Shown here: piece by piece, positions 16,198 through 24,583 of the stretch
How positions within the stretch are numbered: the stretch's first letter is position 1
Layout of the letters: each line of letters begins with the position of its first letter
From: Clostridia bacterium
GTDB taxonomy: Bacteria > Bacillota > Clostridia > Christensenellales > CAG-138
Assembly: GCA_016293975.1 (NCBI GenBank)
Contig: JAEDCW010000016.1
Location: 1-34,036, forward strand
Reading direction: 5' to 3'
DNA: 34,036 nucleotides
Notes under the pieces: generated by a model
The model's input: the letters and a program-made list of their open reading frames with translations, nothing else
What the model was told of the DNA's origin: nothing
The model's database searches: none
Position numbers and translations under genes: made by a program

Positions 16198-16242
16198 TAC
16201 CTTAAAACAAGCAAATCGTCTGTCGCAGATAAAGTGATACCT

Positions 16243-17175
16243 TTACCTTGCGTGTCTGTAAACCTCATTCTGGAGCCCTTTCCCCTTTAGCTCGAACAAC
16301 TTACTTACAGAAACGATGCTATAGCCCCTGTTGATGAGTTCGGGTACCAAATACTCCACGGCATCCGCAGTCGACGAGTAGATATCATGCATGAGCACGA
16401 TATCTCCGTCACGCACCGAACTCAATACGTTTTCGATAATCGCATCCCTATCCTTCAGCTTCCAGTCTTTTGTGTCAACCGACCACATTATGCATGGCTT
16501 TCCAACCGTGTCCACGACGAATGTGTTCTTGTCTACTTTCCCTCCCGGGGGACGGAATATCGGCGACTTTATGCCAATTATGTCCAAGAGCATCTCATCT
16601 ACCCTGTCAATCTGATCGTGTATCTCAGCGGCGGAAAGCTGATTTAAGTACTTGTGTCCGTATGTATGATTGCCTATCTCACAACCCAATTGGTAGGCGC
16701 GCCTTACCGTGTTCGGATAGTACTCAAGGTTCTGCCCGATAACGAAGAACGTAGCCGTTGCACCGTTCGCCTCCAGCACATCAAGTATCCTATTTGTGGA
16801 CACCTTGCTGGGTCCATCGTCGAATGTGAACGCTATTATCTTATCTGCCGTGGGTTCGTTCAAGTCAGGCGTCGTAGTCGGATCTGTCGGAACCAGAGTC
16901 GTGCCCGGAATAATATAGGGCGACGCGGATACTTGTGGAGTCGCAACAGAATCAGACGGGTGTTGTGTCGTAGGACCCGGCGTATGCTGATGGATTATCC
17001 TGGGTGTCGACAATGCATGATCCGTAGCATTGGGAGTAACCTCAAGTTTGCTTGTTGGCAGAATTATAACAGGCCTTGGGTCTGCAATAATAGGTACACT
17101 AACACACCCGCCTATGATTACAGCTGTCAACACCAGTAACACAATAGCGATAAACCAGCTAAACTTCTGTTTCAT
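16243..17175 (-). CDS. Lipoprotein polysaccharide deacetylase (NodB fold)
   Basis: A 310-residue exported protein has lipobox IIGGC (Cys24), a roughly 85-residue Pro/Thr/Ser-rich spacer, then a complete NodB domain. All catalytic motifs are intact: TFDDGP (117-122) with the base and metal Asp, NHTYGH (169-174) with both metal His, RPPGG (208-212), WSVDTKDW, and the final LMHD. It should remove acetyl groups from peptidoglycan GlcNAc or another surface glycan at the outer membrane face. GGGAG precedes the ATG. A consensus promoter and a small hairpin (AAGAAC / GTTCTT, 17188-17203) lie in the leader. It is monocistronic. Confidence 0.93.
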   Translation of the reverse strand: MKQKFSWFIAIVLLVLTAVIIGGCVSVPIIADPRPVIILPTSKLEVTPNATDHALSTPRIIHQHTPGPTTQHPSDSVATPQVSASPYIIPGTTLVPTDPTTTPDLNEPTADKIIAFTFDDGPSKVSTNRILDVLEANGATATFFVIGQNLEYYPNTVRRAYQLGCEIGNHTYGHKYLNQLSAAEIHDQIDRVDEMLLDIIGIKSPIFRPPGGKVDKNTFVVDTVGKPCIMWSVDTKDWKLKDRDAIIENVLSSVRDGDIVLMHDIYSSTADAVEYLVPELINRGYSIVSVSKLFELKGKGLQNEVYRHAR

Positions 17176-17222
17176 TTTGATGCTCCCAAGAACCGCAGTT
17201 CTTAATATATGTATATATGTTG

Positions 17223-17251
17223 ATTATAAGTGGGAGTACCATTAAAGTCAA
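17223..17251 (-). promoter_or_regulatory. Sigma-A-type promoter of the deacetylase gene
   Basis: On the minus strand TTGACT (17246-17251) and TATAAT (17223-17228) are separated by exactly 17 nt, about 48 nt upstream of the deacetylase ATG. Confidence 0.8.
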
Positions 17252-17500
17252 TAATTTGACATGATTTTACATTTTATTCATAAATTTCGGTCTATCTGTC
17301 GAATCCTCCCAAAGACCTCCGTTTTCAAGGCTTTTCGCGTTCATTATGCTCTGTCACCATGTGTTTTCTTTTGTTCTTGCCCTTATGAGCTAAACAAGGG
17401 AAAACCGCTGTTGTTCATCGCCAAAATCGGTTAAATAAGTCCTCCGCATCTCCGGTCTTATTGTCTGCGCCGAACATTGAAGCTTAAACAACTACCACAC
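17252..17500. other. Intergenic gap with no supported gene
   Basis: About 250 bp between the deacetylase promoter and the end of the ABC permease gene. Short minus-strand frames exist (for example 25 codons reading MNAKSLENGGLWEDSTDR onward) but lack start signals. The only pairing seen is CCCTT...AAGGG near 17391-17411, without a U-tract. It could hold decayed coding sequence. Confidence 0.4.
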
Positions 17501-18232
17501 CTACTGCTTTTTCATCTGCCGCAAGAATAACAGTATTGCTCCTACCACTACGATAGCAGTATATCCGAGAACCCACCAAATATGTGGGAACATGTCTGCA
17601 TAGTTGCCGTTAAAAACGGCTCGTTCAAGCTCTACGGCGTGAATAAAGGGCAAGGAATTCGCAATCGTCTTAAAAGTACCGCCTACAAGCTCCACATCAA
17701 ACCAAATGCCGGAAAGCCAAGCGGAAAGGTTGGTGAGCAATGCTCCGCAGATTCCTCCTACCTGTTTGGATGTAAGCACGCTTCCGCATATCAGGCCCAG
17801 AGAGATATAAAACAATGCTATGGGGATGATAAACAGCACCGCGTACAAAACCGTGATATTAAGCTTTAATCCGAGCAGCGCCGCCACAATGTAGCAAATC
17901 ACGCTCTGCGCTAACGCCATGAACAAAAGCGGCAGCGTGTACCCGAAAATAAAGTCGGCCGCCGTAAGGGGTGTCGTGTAAAGTCTCTGCAATAATGCGC
18001 TTTCCCTATCCTTTGAAATCAAGAGAGCGGAAAAAAGTGTGATAAACGATAGTCCGAACACGGTAACGCCGGGTGTCAGGTGGTCAAGCTCAAACATCGG
18101 CACGGGTATATTGGCTTGAATCGCCGTCAACAGTCCGAGAAGTATGAGAGGAAATCCCAAGCCAAAGAATATATTTAGGGGGTCGCGTAATATTTCTTTT
18201 GTTGTCCTGCCGGAGAAAGTAAGTAATCTCAT
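17501..18232 (-). CDS. ABC-2 type transporter permease
   Basis: The 243-residue protein has about six hydrophobic segments and the ABC-2 pattern: an N-terminal cytoplasmic start (GRTTKEILRDPLNIFFGLGFPLILL), SALLISKDRESALLQRLYTTPLTAADFIFGYTLP after the second segment, and a final membrane span ending in basic residues. It forms an exporter with the ATPase encoded immediately upstream; the ATG overlaps that gene's stop by one base (TAATG). Drug or antibiotic efflux of the daunorubicin type is usual for this pairing with a TetR gene, but the substrate cannot be read here. Confidence 0.9.
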   Translation of the reverse strand: MRLLTFSGRTTKEILRDPLNIFFGLGFPLILLGLLTAIQANIPVPMFELDHLTPGVTVFGLSFITLFSALLISKDRESALLQRLYTTPLTAADFIFGYTLPLLFMALAQSVICYIVAALLGLKLNITVLYAVLFIIPIALFYISLGLICGSVLTSKQVGGICGALLTNLSAWLSGIWFDVELVGGTFKTIANSLPFIHAVELERAVFNGNYADMFPHIWWVLGYTAIVVVGAILLFLRQMKKQ

Positions 18233-18960
18233 TATTTTGCCGCCCCCTTTACGATTGCTACAAAGGCATCTTCAAACTTGTCTTTTCCTGTTGTGGCTTT
18301 GATTTCATCTGCCGTGCCAAGTGCCAACAGCTTCCCGTATTTCATAATACCGATATGGTCCGAAAGGGCTTCGGCTTCCTCCATGTAGTGTGTAGTCAGG
18401 ATAATCGTTATTCTCCCTTTCAAGGCACGAATCGTATCCCATAAATCACTTCTTGCAAGCACATCCAATCCAAGTGTAGGCTCATCCATAAACAGAATTT
18501 GAGGCTCGCTGATAAGCGCCATCACGATACTTAATCTGCGTTGCCAACCTCCCGAAAGCTTACATGCTCTTTTGTTTAAAACAGGCGTCAAGTCGAACTG
18601 CTGGGAGAGTTCATTGATTTTGGATTCTCTTTTATGTCTGTCAAAGCCGTAGACGCCGCACATCAGCTCAAGGTTTTCCTTTACGCTCAAATTCGGTGCA
18701 ACTGCGGTCTCTTGCGGAGATACGCCAATTATTCTTTTGACTGAACTTGAATCCGTAATTATGCTATGCCCGTTGACTAAGGCATCTCCGCCGTCGGGCC
18801 TTGTAAGACATGTGAGCATTTTAATCGTAGTCGTTTTTCCTGCACCATTCACTCCCAGTAACGCAAACAGCTCCCCATGCTCAATGTTCAAATTCAGATC
18901 ATCTACGGCTATCAAATCTTTATATTTTTTTGTCAGCCGTTCCGTCTTTATTGCAAACAT
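18232..18960 (-). CDS. ABC-2 type transporter ATPase
   Basis: The 242-residue stand-alone nucleotide-binding domain has Walker A GVNGAGKTT, the signature in the form LSGGWQRRL, Walker B ILFMDEPTLGLD and the switch His in ILTTHYMEEAE. This is the CcmA/DrrA class that powers ABC-2 permeases. It starts 2 nt after the TetR gene with GGAGGG upstream. With the following permease it forms a complete exporter regulated from the same transcript. Confidence 0.93.
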   Translation of the reverse strand: MFAIKTERLTKKYKDLIAVDDLNLNIEHGELFALLGVNGAGKTTTIKMLTCLTRPDGGDALVNGHSIITDSSSVKRIIGVSPQETAVAPNLSVKENLELMCGVYGFDRHKRESKINELSQQFDLTPVLNKRACKLSGGWQRRLSIVMALISEPQILFMDEPTLGLDVLARSDLWDTIRALKGRITIILTTHYMEEAEALSDHIGIMKYGKLLALGTADEIKATTGKDKFEDAFVAIVKGAAK

Positions 18961-18962
18961 CT

Positions 18963-19526
18963 TTATTTCCCTCCAGTATACCGGTGTTTCAAGCCCTCAT
19001 AAACATCCGTCAGTGACTTGATGATAAAATTTATATCCCAATCGAGATATGCGGTTGCAAGCATCGTTGCTATGCCGTGAACATAGATCCATGATTCCAA
19101 ATGGAAAAGCGTCGCCTCGTCCTCGCTCAGACCGAGGTTTTGCATTAGGACTTCGAGTATCGGCCGAACAGCTTCACGGTCTTCTTCAATCTTTTCCCCC
19201 GTCCTGTCACGCATAAACAGCAGCTTGAACAGCTCCTTTTCCTCTTTAGCAAATTGGATATAGGCGATACCGCTCGCTTTATACGGCGGATACTTGTTTT
19301 CGCTCATACTCCTTTGCAAATAGGACTGATAGAGCGCGTTTGCCGAGTTTATAACCTCGCGCTGTACCTCGTCCATATTTTGGAACAATCCGAATATGGG
19401 TTTAGCAGAGGAACCGAGCTCTGCCGCCAACCCTCTTGCGGTCAAACCCGACAAGCCGTTTTTCCGCACAACATTTACCGCGCTGTCGATTATCCACTCC
19501 CTTGTGAATTTAAATTTTGGCGGCAT
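18963..19526 (-). CDS. TetR/AcrR-family repressor
   Basis: The 187-residue protein has an N-terminal helix-turn-helix (IDSAVNVVRKNGLSGLTARGLAAELGSSAKPIFGLFQNMDEV, residues 13-55) and an all-helical ligand domain of the TetR_C type (ESWIYVHGIATMLA near 145). It is the first gene of a three-gene operon with the ABC-2 exporter, so it probably represses its own operon until a substrate binds. AAGGAGG precedes the ATG. An imperfect dyad GTTG-TG-CAAC (19555-19564), just downstream of the promoter -10, is a possible operator. Confidence 0.92.
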   Translation of the reverse strand: MPPKFKFTREWIIDSAVNVVRKNGLSGLTARGLAAELGSSAKPIFGLFQNMDEVQREVINSANALYQSYLQRSMSENKYPPYKASGIAYIQFAKEEKELFKLLFMRDRTGEKIEEDREAVRPILEVLMQNLGLSEDEATLFHLESWIYVHGIATMLATAYLDWDINFIIKSLTDVYEGLKHRYTGGK

Positions 19527-19575
19527 TGCATCCCCTCCTTTTTAAAGATCTGTCGTTGTGCAACTTATGTTTCTT

Positions 19576-19604
19576 ATTATATCGCTTTATATACCTTTTT
19601 GCAA
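19576..19604 (-). promoter_or_regulatory. Sigma-A-type promoter of the TetR-ABC operon
   Basis: On the minus strand TTGCAA (19599-19604) and TATAAT (19576-19581) are separated by 17 nt, about 50 nt upstream of the TetR start. The dyad at 19555-19564 lies near the expected start of transcription. Confidence 0.8.
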
Positions 19605-19611
19605 GAGAATA

Positions 19612-19642
19612 TGAAAAGGCAGGAAGTTGTTAATTCCCTGCC
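19612..19642 (-). terminator. Terminator of the queA-murI operon
   Basis: On the minus strand the stem GGCAGG / CCTGCC (19637-19642 with 19618-19623) is followed by TTTTCATATTCT. It lies downstream of murI. Confidence 0.65.
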
Positions 19643-19720
19643 GGTGTTTTGTATTATGATTAGTGCGAATTAGCCCTGTTTCTCGATTCGCTCGCTAAAA
19701 TGTATGACCCATTCGGCCGA

Positions 19721-20497
19721 CTATTCGAGCTCACAGCTCATGAGCATTCGAAATATAGGTTCGTATTTCTCCATACTGCCGCTCGTGTTGAAGCAAACGC
19801 TTCCCACGCCCGTTGACTCGCGCATACCGTGCTCGCGCAGTACCCTGTCGAGCTGTCTCGCAGTGCCTTCGTTGCCGTCATACAGCTTGGCTTCGCCCTC
19901 AAAATGCGCCTTTGCATAGCGCGTTATTGCGCTCTTTATAAATACGTAATGTGTACACCCCAACACTATCGCATCTATCTTTTCTCCGCTATACGCCCCA
20001 AGGAAGCCGTCGAGCAAATCGTCGAAGGCATCGTCTGCAAAGATGCCATTCTCTATCCTGTCTACAAGCCCTGAGCATGGCACGTCGATTACTCTCGATG
20101 AGTCTATCATTCTTTGCTTAAGCGCCTGATACCTGCTGAGCTTTGTGGTTGCGCTCGTTGCGAGCATGAGTATTTTGCCGTCCCCGGGTCTCTCGCACGC
20201 GGGCTTTATGGCAGGCTCAACGCTAACGACAGGTATCGAAAGATGCTCTCTGATATCCGATATCGCAGTGCCTGTTGCAGTATTGCACGCGACCACAATC
20301 GCCTTTACACCCATGTCCATGAGCTTGTACGCACAGTCGAGCGAAAGCGCGTTTATCTCCGCCTCGCTTTTATCGCCATACGGGGCGTTTTTATTGTCGC
20401 CAAAGTATATGTAGCTCTCCTCGGGAAGCAGCCTGACCGCCTCTTTTAAGAAGCTTATTCCGCCGAGACCCGAATCAAAAACACCTATTGCCTTCAT
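19721..20497 (-). CDS. murI: Glutamate racemase
   Basis: MurI converts L- to D-glutamate for peptidoglycan precursor synthesis in the cytosol, without a cofactor. The 258-residue protein shows GVFDSGLGG at the start (Asp8, Ser9), NAPYG (37-41), and the two catalytic cysteines: Cys71 in VVACNTATG and Cys181 in VLGCTHY. Length is normal. It is the last gene of the queA operon, and its ATG overlaps the rimI stop by 4 nt. Confidence 0.96.
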   Translation of the reverse strand: MKAIGVFDSGLGGISFLKEAVRLLPEESYIYFGDNKNAPYGDKSEAEINALSLDCAYKLMDMGVKAIVVACNTATGTAISDIREHLSIPVVSVEPAIKPACERPGDGKILMLATSATTKLSRYQALKQRMIDSSRVIDVPCSGLVDRIENGIFADDAFDDLLDGFLGAYSGEKIDAIVLGCTHYVFIKSAITRYAKAHFEGEAKLYDGNEGTARQLDRVLREHGMRESTGVGSVCFNTSGSMEKYEPIFRMLMSCELE

Positions 20498-20979
20498 GCA
20501 CAGTCACCTCCGCCGCCGTGGATATCACACAGCCCGGTGTTCGCCATTATTATGGCGTCCTCCCTTGTGTCGGGGTAGTAGTTTTTGCGAATCCCTATCT
20601 CGACAAAACCGAGAGATCGGTACAGTTCCTTTGCAGGCTCGTTGTGAACCCTTACCTCAAGAGACATCCTGCTTGAGCCTCTCTCCCTCGCCCTTTGCAT
20701 CATGTGCAGTAACAGTCTCTTTCCTATTCCCATTCTGCGCATTGACGTATCGGTAGCTATCTTTGTAAGCTCGGATTCCTCGTATATCGACCACATACCT
20801 GCAAATGCGACTATCCTGCCATCGTACAGACAAACACAATAATCGCTCAGTCTATTCTCGGTTATCTCCCGTTTATAGGCAAGTTTAGGCCACGGGCAGT
20901 TCTTGAAAGAAGCCGTTTCTATCTCGTACACCCTGTCGAGGTCCTCGACCCTCATAGGTCTGAATTCGAGCTCAAGCAT
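20494..20979 (-). CDS. rimI: Ribosomal protein S18 alanine N-acetyltransferase (GNAT)
   Basis: The 161-residue GNAT protein has the RimI pattern: RPMRVEDLDRVYEIETASF with CPWP soon after, the acetyl-CoA loop RRMGIGKRLLLHMMQRA near 102-118, and LEVRVHNEPAKELYRSLGFVEIGIRKNYYP. It acetylates the N-terminal Ala of S18, and relatives may act on other proteins. The order tsaE-tsaB-rimI is common in Bacillota and supports the name. It overlaps tsaB by 8 nt and murI by 4 nt. Confidence 0.92.
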   Translation of the reverse strand: MLELEFRPMRVEDLDRVYEIETASFKNCPWPKLAYKREITENRLSDYCVCLYDGRIVAFAGMWSIYEESELTKIATDTSMRRMGIGKRLLLHMMQRARERGSSRMSLEVRVHNEPAKELYRSLGFVEIGIRKNYYPDTREDAIIMANTGLCDIHGGGGDCA

Positions 20980-21634
20980 TGTCTCTCATCCTTTCGGCTT
21001 GCGCCTTTCTCAAATACATGGGCATCGCACCGTGTTCGCCGCAAACCGCACCTTTTCCTGCTTCGGCACATTTAATAAACAGTTCCGCATTGACCTCGCA
21101 GTTTGGGTGTATGCGAGCATTTGGCAGTTTTTCGGAAATCTGTATGCGGTGGATATGTGCGCCGTCGCCTATTATGACCACGTCGTCTGGCAGCTTATCT
21201 ATAAGCTCCGATACTACAACGGCACTCGGCGGAATGATTACCTCTCCGTTCTTGTACAGTGCGGCATACCCATTTCCGTTTCTACAGTCTATGAGCGTAC
21301 ATATCGCTCCCTCGTCGGGGTTTTGAGCTATAAACCTCAGCGCCTCGAGCGAGCTTATCGCAACCGTTTGCTTGTCGCAGGCAAAAGCCATCGCATTTAT
21401 GAGACAAACGCCTATCCTCACGCCCGTAAACGAGCCCGGACCGACATCTGCAATAAATCTGTCTATTTCCGCAACGCTCGTACCTGCTGTGCTGAGCAGC
21501 TCATCCACGAGGGGCATTGTGACCTCGCTGTGCCCGCCTCGCTTTGCTTCGGCACGAACGCTTGAAATCGCTCCATCGCACAATAGCGCCGCCGATGCGA
21601 CCGTTGACGAGGTCGATATTGCCAAAAGCTTCAT
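20972..21634 (-). CDS. tsaB: tRNA threonylcarbamoyladenosine biosynthesis protein TsaB
   Basis: TsaB is the inactive ASKHA-fold partner of TsaD in the complex that makes t6A37 on ANN-decoding tRNAs. The 220-residue protein shows the family start LLAISTSSTVASAALL, the segment HSEVTMPLVDELL, and the diagnostic DVGPGSFTGVRIG (65-77). It sits between tsaE and rimI with 4- and 8-nt overlaps. TsaD and TsaC are not in this window. Confidence 0.95.
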   Translation of the reverse strand: MKLLAISTSSTVASAALLCDGAISSVRAEAKRGGHSEVTMPLVDELLSTAGTSVAEIDRFIADVGPGSFTGVRIGVCLINAMAFACDKQTVAISSLEALRFIAQNPDEGAICTLIDCRNGNGYAALYKNGEVIIPPSAVVVSELIDKLPDDVVIIGDGAHIHRIQISEKLPNARIHPNCEVNAELFIKCAEAGKGAVCGEHGAMPMYLRKAQAERMRDNA

Positions 21635-22086
21635 ATGTTCAGCTCCATAAGAATATTCTCACTGCACGTCCCCCGTGCAGTTGCAATCAGTCGTCTTTCA
21701 TCTGCACCGCTTCCGAAAAGATGCAGTTCAAGTCTCTCTGCCGGCAGCGCATCCTCCACGTTTTCCGCCCACTCCATCATTATGACGCCGTTTCTGTCGA
21801 GATAGTCCTCATATCCCATGGCATACAGCTCGTCGGAGTCAGATAGCCTATACGCGTCGAAATGAAAAAGTTCATGCTCGCCCTTATGCTCACGGACTAC
21901 GGTGAATGTGGGGCTTGCGGTGTCGCGTATACCCATTGCGTTTGCGGCGGCGGCGACGAGCGTGGTCTTACCTGCGCCTAAATCTCCGTAAAGAGCTACA
22001 AACGTGCCGTCTGTGAGTAATTCTCCAAGCCTTGCCCCGAGCCTAACTGTATCCTCCTCGGACAAGAGCCTGTATTCGCGCTGCAT
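21631..22086 (-). CDS. tsaE: tRNA threonylcarbamoyladenosine biosynthesis ATPase TsaE
   Basis: This small P-loop ATPase (about 151 residues) drives turnover of the TsaBDE t6A complex. Walker A is GDLGAGKTT near residues 34-42, followed by the family motifs SPTFTVVREH, FHFDAYRL and MEWAENV. The ATG at 22086 was chosen; a TTG one codon earlier is equally placed relative to the tgt stop. It overlaps tsaB by 4 nt. Confidence 0.95.
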   Translation of the reverse strand: MQREYRLLSEEDTVRLGARLGELLTDGTFVALYGDLGAGKTTLVAAAANAMGIRDTASPTFTVVREHKGEHELFHFDAYRLSDSDELYAMGYEDYLDRNGVIMMEWAENVEDALPAERLELHLFGSGADERRLIATARGTCSENILMELNI

Positions 22087-23201
22087 CAATCGAATGCACC
22101 GCCTTCCTTAAGCTCGTTGTAGAAATCAAGCAATCTGTCTTCCGCAATAGCCTTCCTCACGTCTTCCATGAGCTTCAGCGAGAACCTCAAATTGTGCATA
22201 GTGAGGAGCTGTGCGGCGAGTATCTCCCCTGCCTTTATGAGATGTCTTATGTAACCCCTCGTAAAACCAGTACAGGCATAGCAATCGCAGTCATTCTCTA
22301 TAGGCGTAAAGTCACGCTCAAAGCGAGCGTTTCGGATGGTCTTTTTACCCTCTCTGGTAAACGCAAGTCCGTTTCTGGCGACTCTCGTTTGGAGTACACA
22401 GTCGAACATATCCACGCCTCGCACGACTCCCTCCAGCAAGCAGTCGGGACTTCCGACGCCCATGAGATAGCGCGGCTTATTCTGCGGCATGTATGGCATC
22501 ATCTCTTCGAGCATCTCGTACATGAGCGTTTTAGGCTCTCCTACAGAGAGTCCGCCTATTCCGTAACCTATAAAATCCATGTCGGCAAGCGTCTTTGCGC
22601 TCTGTATGCGCAGGTCGCGGAACATACCGCCCTGAACAATTCCGAAAAGCGCCTGGTCCTCCCTGGTATGTACCTCCTGACAGCGCTTTGCCCATCTGTG
22701 GGTGCGTTCCATAGCCTCGAGCGTGTATTTTCGATCACTCGGATACGGCGCACATTCGTCGAATACCATAGCAATATCCGCGCCCAACGCCTGTTCTATC
22801 TCCATGACACTCTCCGGAGTAAAGTACAGCTTTCTTCCATCGACATGAGATCTAAACTCGACGCCGTCCTCCTTGATTTTATTTATGCCGGCAAGGCTGA
22901 ATACCTGGAATCCGCCTGAATCTGTAAGTATAGGTCTGTCCCAGCCCATGAAGCTGTGGAGTCCTCCGGCATCGCGAACAAGCTCGTGACCGGGGCGGAC
23001 ATACAAGTGGTATGTATTGGCAAGTATTATGCTCGCGTTGACTTCCTTGAGGTCGCGCGGCGTCATCGCCTTAACCGTCGCCTGTGTGCCTACGGGCATA
23101 AAGCAGGGCGTGTCTATAACTCCGTGAGGCGTATGGAGTCTTCCGAGCCTTGCGCCTGTCTGTTTACATGTCTTTATAAGTTCGTATCTAAAATACTCCA
23201 T
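22086..23201 (-). CDS. tgt: tRNA-guanine transglycosylase (queuosine pathway)
   Basis: Tgt swaps guanine-34 of GUN-anticodon tRNAs for preQ1. The 371-residue TIM-barrel protein has the catalytic Asp94 in LTDSGGFQVFS, GIVQGG near 187-192, the RGVDMFDCVLQTRVARNG block with the nucleophilic Asp, and the zinc site CDCYACTGFTRGYIRHL near 303-319. GGAGG precedes the ATG. The gene lies 10 nt downstream of queA, which acts in the next step. Confidence 0.97.
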   Translation of the reverse strand: MEYFRYELIKTCKQTGARLGRLHTPHGVIDTPCFMPVGTQATVKAMTPRDLKEVNASIILANTYHLYVRPGHELVRDAGGLHSFMGWDRPILTDSGGFQVFSLAGINKIKEDGVEFRSHVDGRKLYFTPESVMEIEQALGADIAMVFDECAPYPSDRKYTLEAMERTHRWAKRCQEVHTREDQALFGIVQGGMFRDLRIQSAKTLADMDFIGYGIGGLSVGEPKTLMYEMLEEMMPYMPQNKPRYLMGVGSPDCLLEGVVRGVDMFDCVLQTRVARNGLAFTREGKKTIRNARFERDFTPIENDCDCYACTGFTRGYIRHLIKAGEILAAQLLTMHNLRFSLKLMEDVRKAIAEDRLLDFYNELKEGGAFD

Positions 23202-23211
23202 TTATCCTCCG

Positions 23212-24234
23212 TCAAATTATAAACATGGCATCGCCAAACGAAAAGAATCTGTACCTCTCCTCTACGGCGATTCCATACACTCTCAGCATTTCCTCTCTGC
23301 CTGCGAGCGCGCTTATGAGCATCAACAGCGTAGACTCCGGCAGATGGAAGTTCGTTATAAGTGCGTCTACAGCCTTAAATCTATACCCCGGCGAGATGAA
23401 TATCCCCGTTTCACCGCTGTCTGCGTGTACTATTCCGTCGCCATCAGTAACGCTCTCAAGCGTCCTGCACGAAGTAGTACCTACGGCAATTATCCTGCCA
23501 CCATTTGCCCTCGCTTCGTTTATACTGCGTGCTGCATCCGCAGTAACCTCATAGTGCTCGGTATGCATATGATGTTCTTCGATGTTCTCCACCGACACGG
23601 GTCTGAATGTTCCCAAACCAACATGAAGAAGCACGTCCACGACATTTACGCCCTTTTTTCTAAGTGCGTCAAATAGCTCGGGCGTGAAATGCAGTCCGGC
23701 GGTAGGTGCGGCAACAGAGCCGTCTTTCTCCGCATACACTGTCTGGTATCTGTCCTTTTGTTCGAGGCGTTGCGTTATGTAGGGGGGAAGCGGCATTTCG
23801 CCCACCCTGTCGAGCACCTCCTCGAACACTCCCTCATAAACATACTCTACCAGTCTTCCCCCAGAATCGGTAGTATCGCCTATAACCGCATGAAGCTCGG
23901 GAGAAATCTCATACTTAAGTCCTTTTTTTGCCTTGCGTCCCGGCTTTACAAGCGATTCCCACACATTGTCGCTCACCCGTCTCAACAGCAGAAACTCGAG
24001 CTTTCCGTTAGTGTCCTCCCTGTGTCCGTAGAGTCTCGCGGGGATTACCTTGGAATTGTTCCTTACAAGCACATCGCCGGGATTTATGTAATCGAGTATA
24101 TCCGAAAAATGCCTGTGACACACGGACTTGTTGCCCCTGTCATAAACCAGAAGTCTCGATTGCGAGCGCACCTCCATAGGTGTCTGTGCAATCAGCTCCT
24201 GCGGCAAATCATAGTAAAAGTCACTGGTTTTCAA
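23212..24234 (-). CDS. queA: S-adenosylmethionine:tRNA ribosyltransferase-isomerase
   Basis: QueA transfers the ribosyl part of AdoMet to preQ1-tRNA, giving epoxyqueuosine. The 340-residue protein has the family pattern: FYYDLPQELIAQTP, DVLVRNNSKVIPARLYG, SVAAPTAGLHFTPEL, LLHVGLGTFRPV and TNFHLPESTLLMLISA. The start is TTG at 24234 with AAGGAG 8 nt upstream. It is first in a six-gene operon (tgt, tsaE, tsaB, rimI, murI follow). ruvB and yajC, frequent neighbours elsewhere, are absent. Confidence 0.97.
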   Translation of the reverse strand: MKTSDFYYDLPQELIAQTPMEVRSQSRLLVYDRGNKSVCHRHFSDILDYINPGDVLVRNNSKVIPARLYGHREDTNGKLEFLLLRRVSDNVWESLVKPGRKAKKGLKYEISPELHAVIGDTTDSGGRLVEYVYEGVFEEVLDRVGEMPLPPYITQRLEQKDRYQTVYAEKDGSVAAPTAGLHFTPELFDALRKKGVNVVDVLLHVGLGTFRPVSVENIEEHHMHTEHYEVTADAARSINEARANGGRIIAVGTTSCRTLESVTDGDGIVHADSGETGIFISPGYRFKAVDALITNFHLPESTLLMLISALAGREEMLRVYGIAVEERYRFFSFGDAMFII

Positions 24235-24281
24235 AAAGTATGCTCCTTCGCAAGTATTTCTTTACATTTTCATTAACTTAC

Positions 24282-24311
24282 ATTTTACCATATTACAGGC
24301 GACGCTTACAA
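24282..24311 (-). promoter_or_regulatory. Predicted promoter of the queA operon
   Basis: On the minus strand TTGTAA (24306-24311) and TAAAAT (24282-24287) are separated by 18 nt, 48 nt upstream of the TTG start of queA. Confidence 0.55.
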
Positions 24312-24498
24312 GTATAATACCCCTTTTACAAGCACTTAGCCGAGTATAAACTCAAATGACGTGAGCGTTGTGCAATGACAGAATAAAATGCCAAACTGCA
24401 AGGCTCTTTCCGACTACGACTCAGACGGAAACATAAAACTAAGCTTTAAGCAGACACCACACATATGGGAATCTCCTACCATATTTTTCATTTTTAGC
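24312..24498. other. Intergenic region between queA promoter and SOS promoter
   Basis: About 190 bp with no supported gene. A 52-codon plus-strand frame starts at 24389 (MPNCKALSDYDSDG) and runs through the SOS promoter to about 24547. It has no ribosome binding site and is treated as chance. Confidence 0.4.
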
Positions 24499-24510
24499 GA
24501 ACATTTGTAC
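24499..24510. promoter_or_regulatory. LexA (SOS) box 1, imperfect
   Basis: GAACATTTGTAC matches the Gram-positive LexA site GAAC-N4-GTTC at seven of eight fixed positions and lies 12 nt upstream of the -35 of the dinB cassette promoter. It shares the same GAACATTTGT core with box 2, 59 bp downstream. Confidence 0.65.
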
Positions 24511-24521
24511 CAAAAACGGTG

Positions 24522-24550
24522 TTTACAATGCCGACAGGTGCAATTATAAT
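24522..24550 (+). promoter_or_regulatory. Promoter of the SOS cassette
   Basis: TTTACA (24522-24527) and a perfect TATAAT (24545-24550) are separated by exactly 17 nt. One LexA box lies just upstream and one lies at the expected transcription start, so repressor binding would block initiation. Confidence 0.85.
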
Positions 24551-24557
24551 ACATTTA

Positions 24558-24569
24558 GAACATTTGTTC
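24558..24569. promoter_or_regulatory. LexA (SOS) box 2, perfect
   Basis: GAACATTTGTTC is a full match to the GAAC-N4-GTTC consensus. It begins 8 nt after the -10 hexamer and ends 14 nt before the ATG of the small protein. Confidence 0.85.
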
Positions 24570-24583
24570 CGCGAGGTGTTTTG

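Noticed and set aside
24389..24547. 52-codon plus-strand frame MPNCKALSDYDSDG...
   Set aside because: It has no Shine-Dalgarno and runs through LexA box 1 and the SOS promoter up to the -10.
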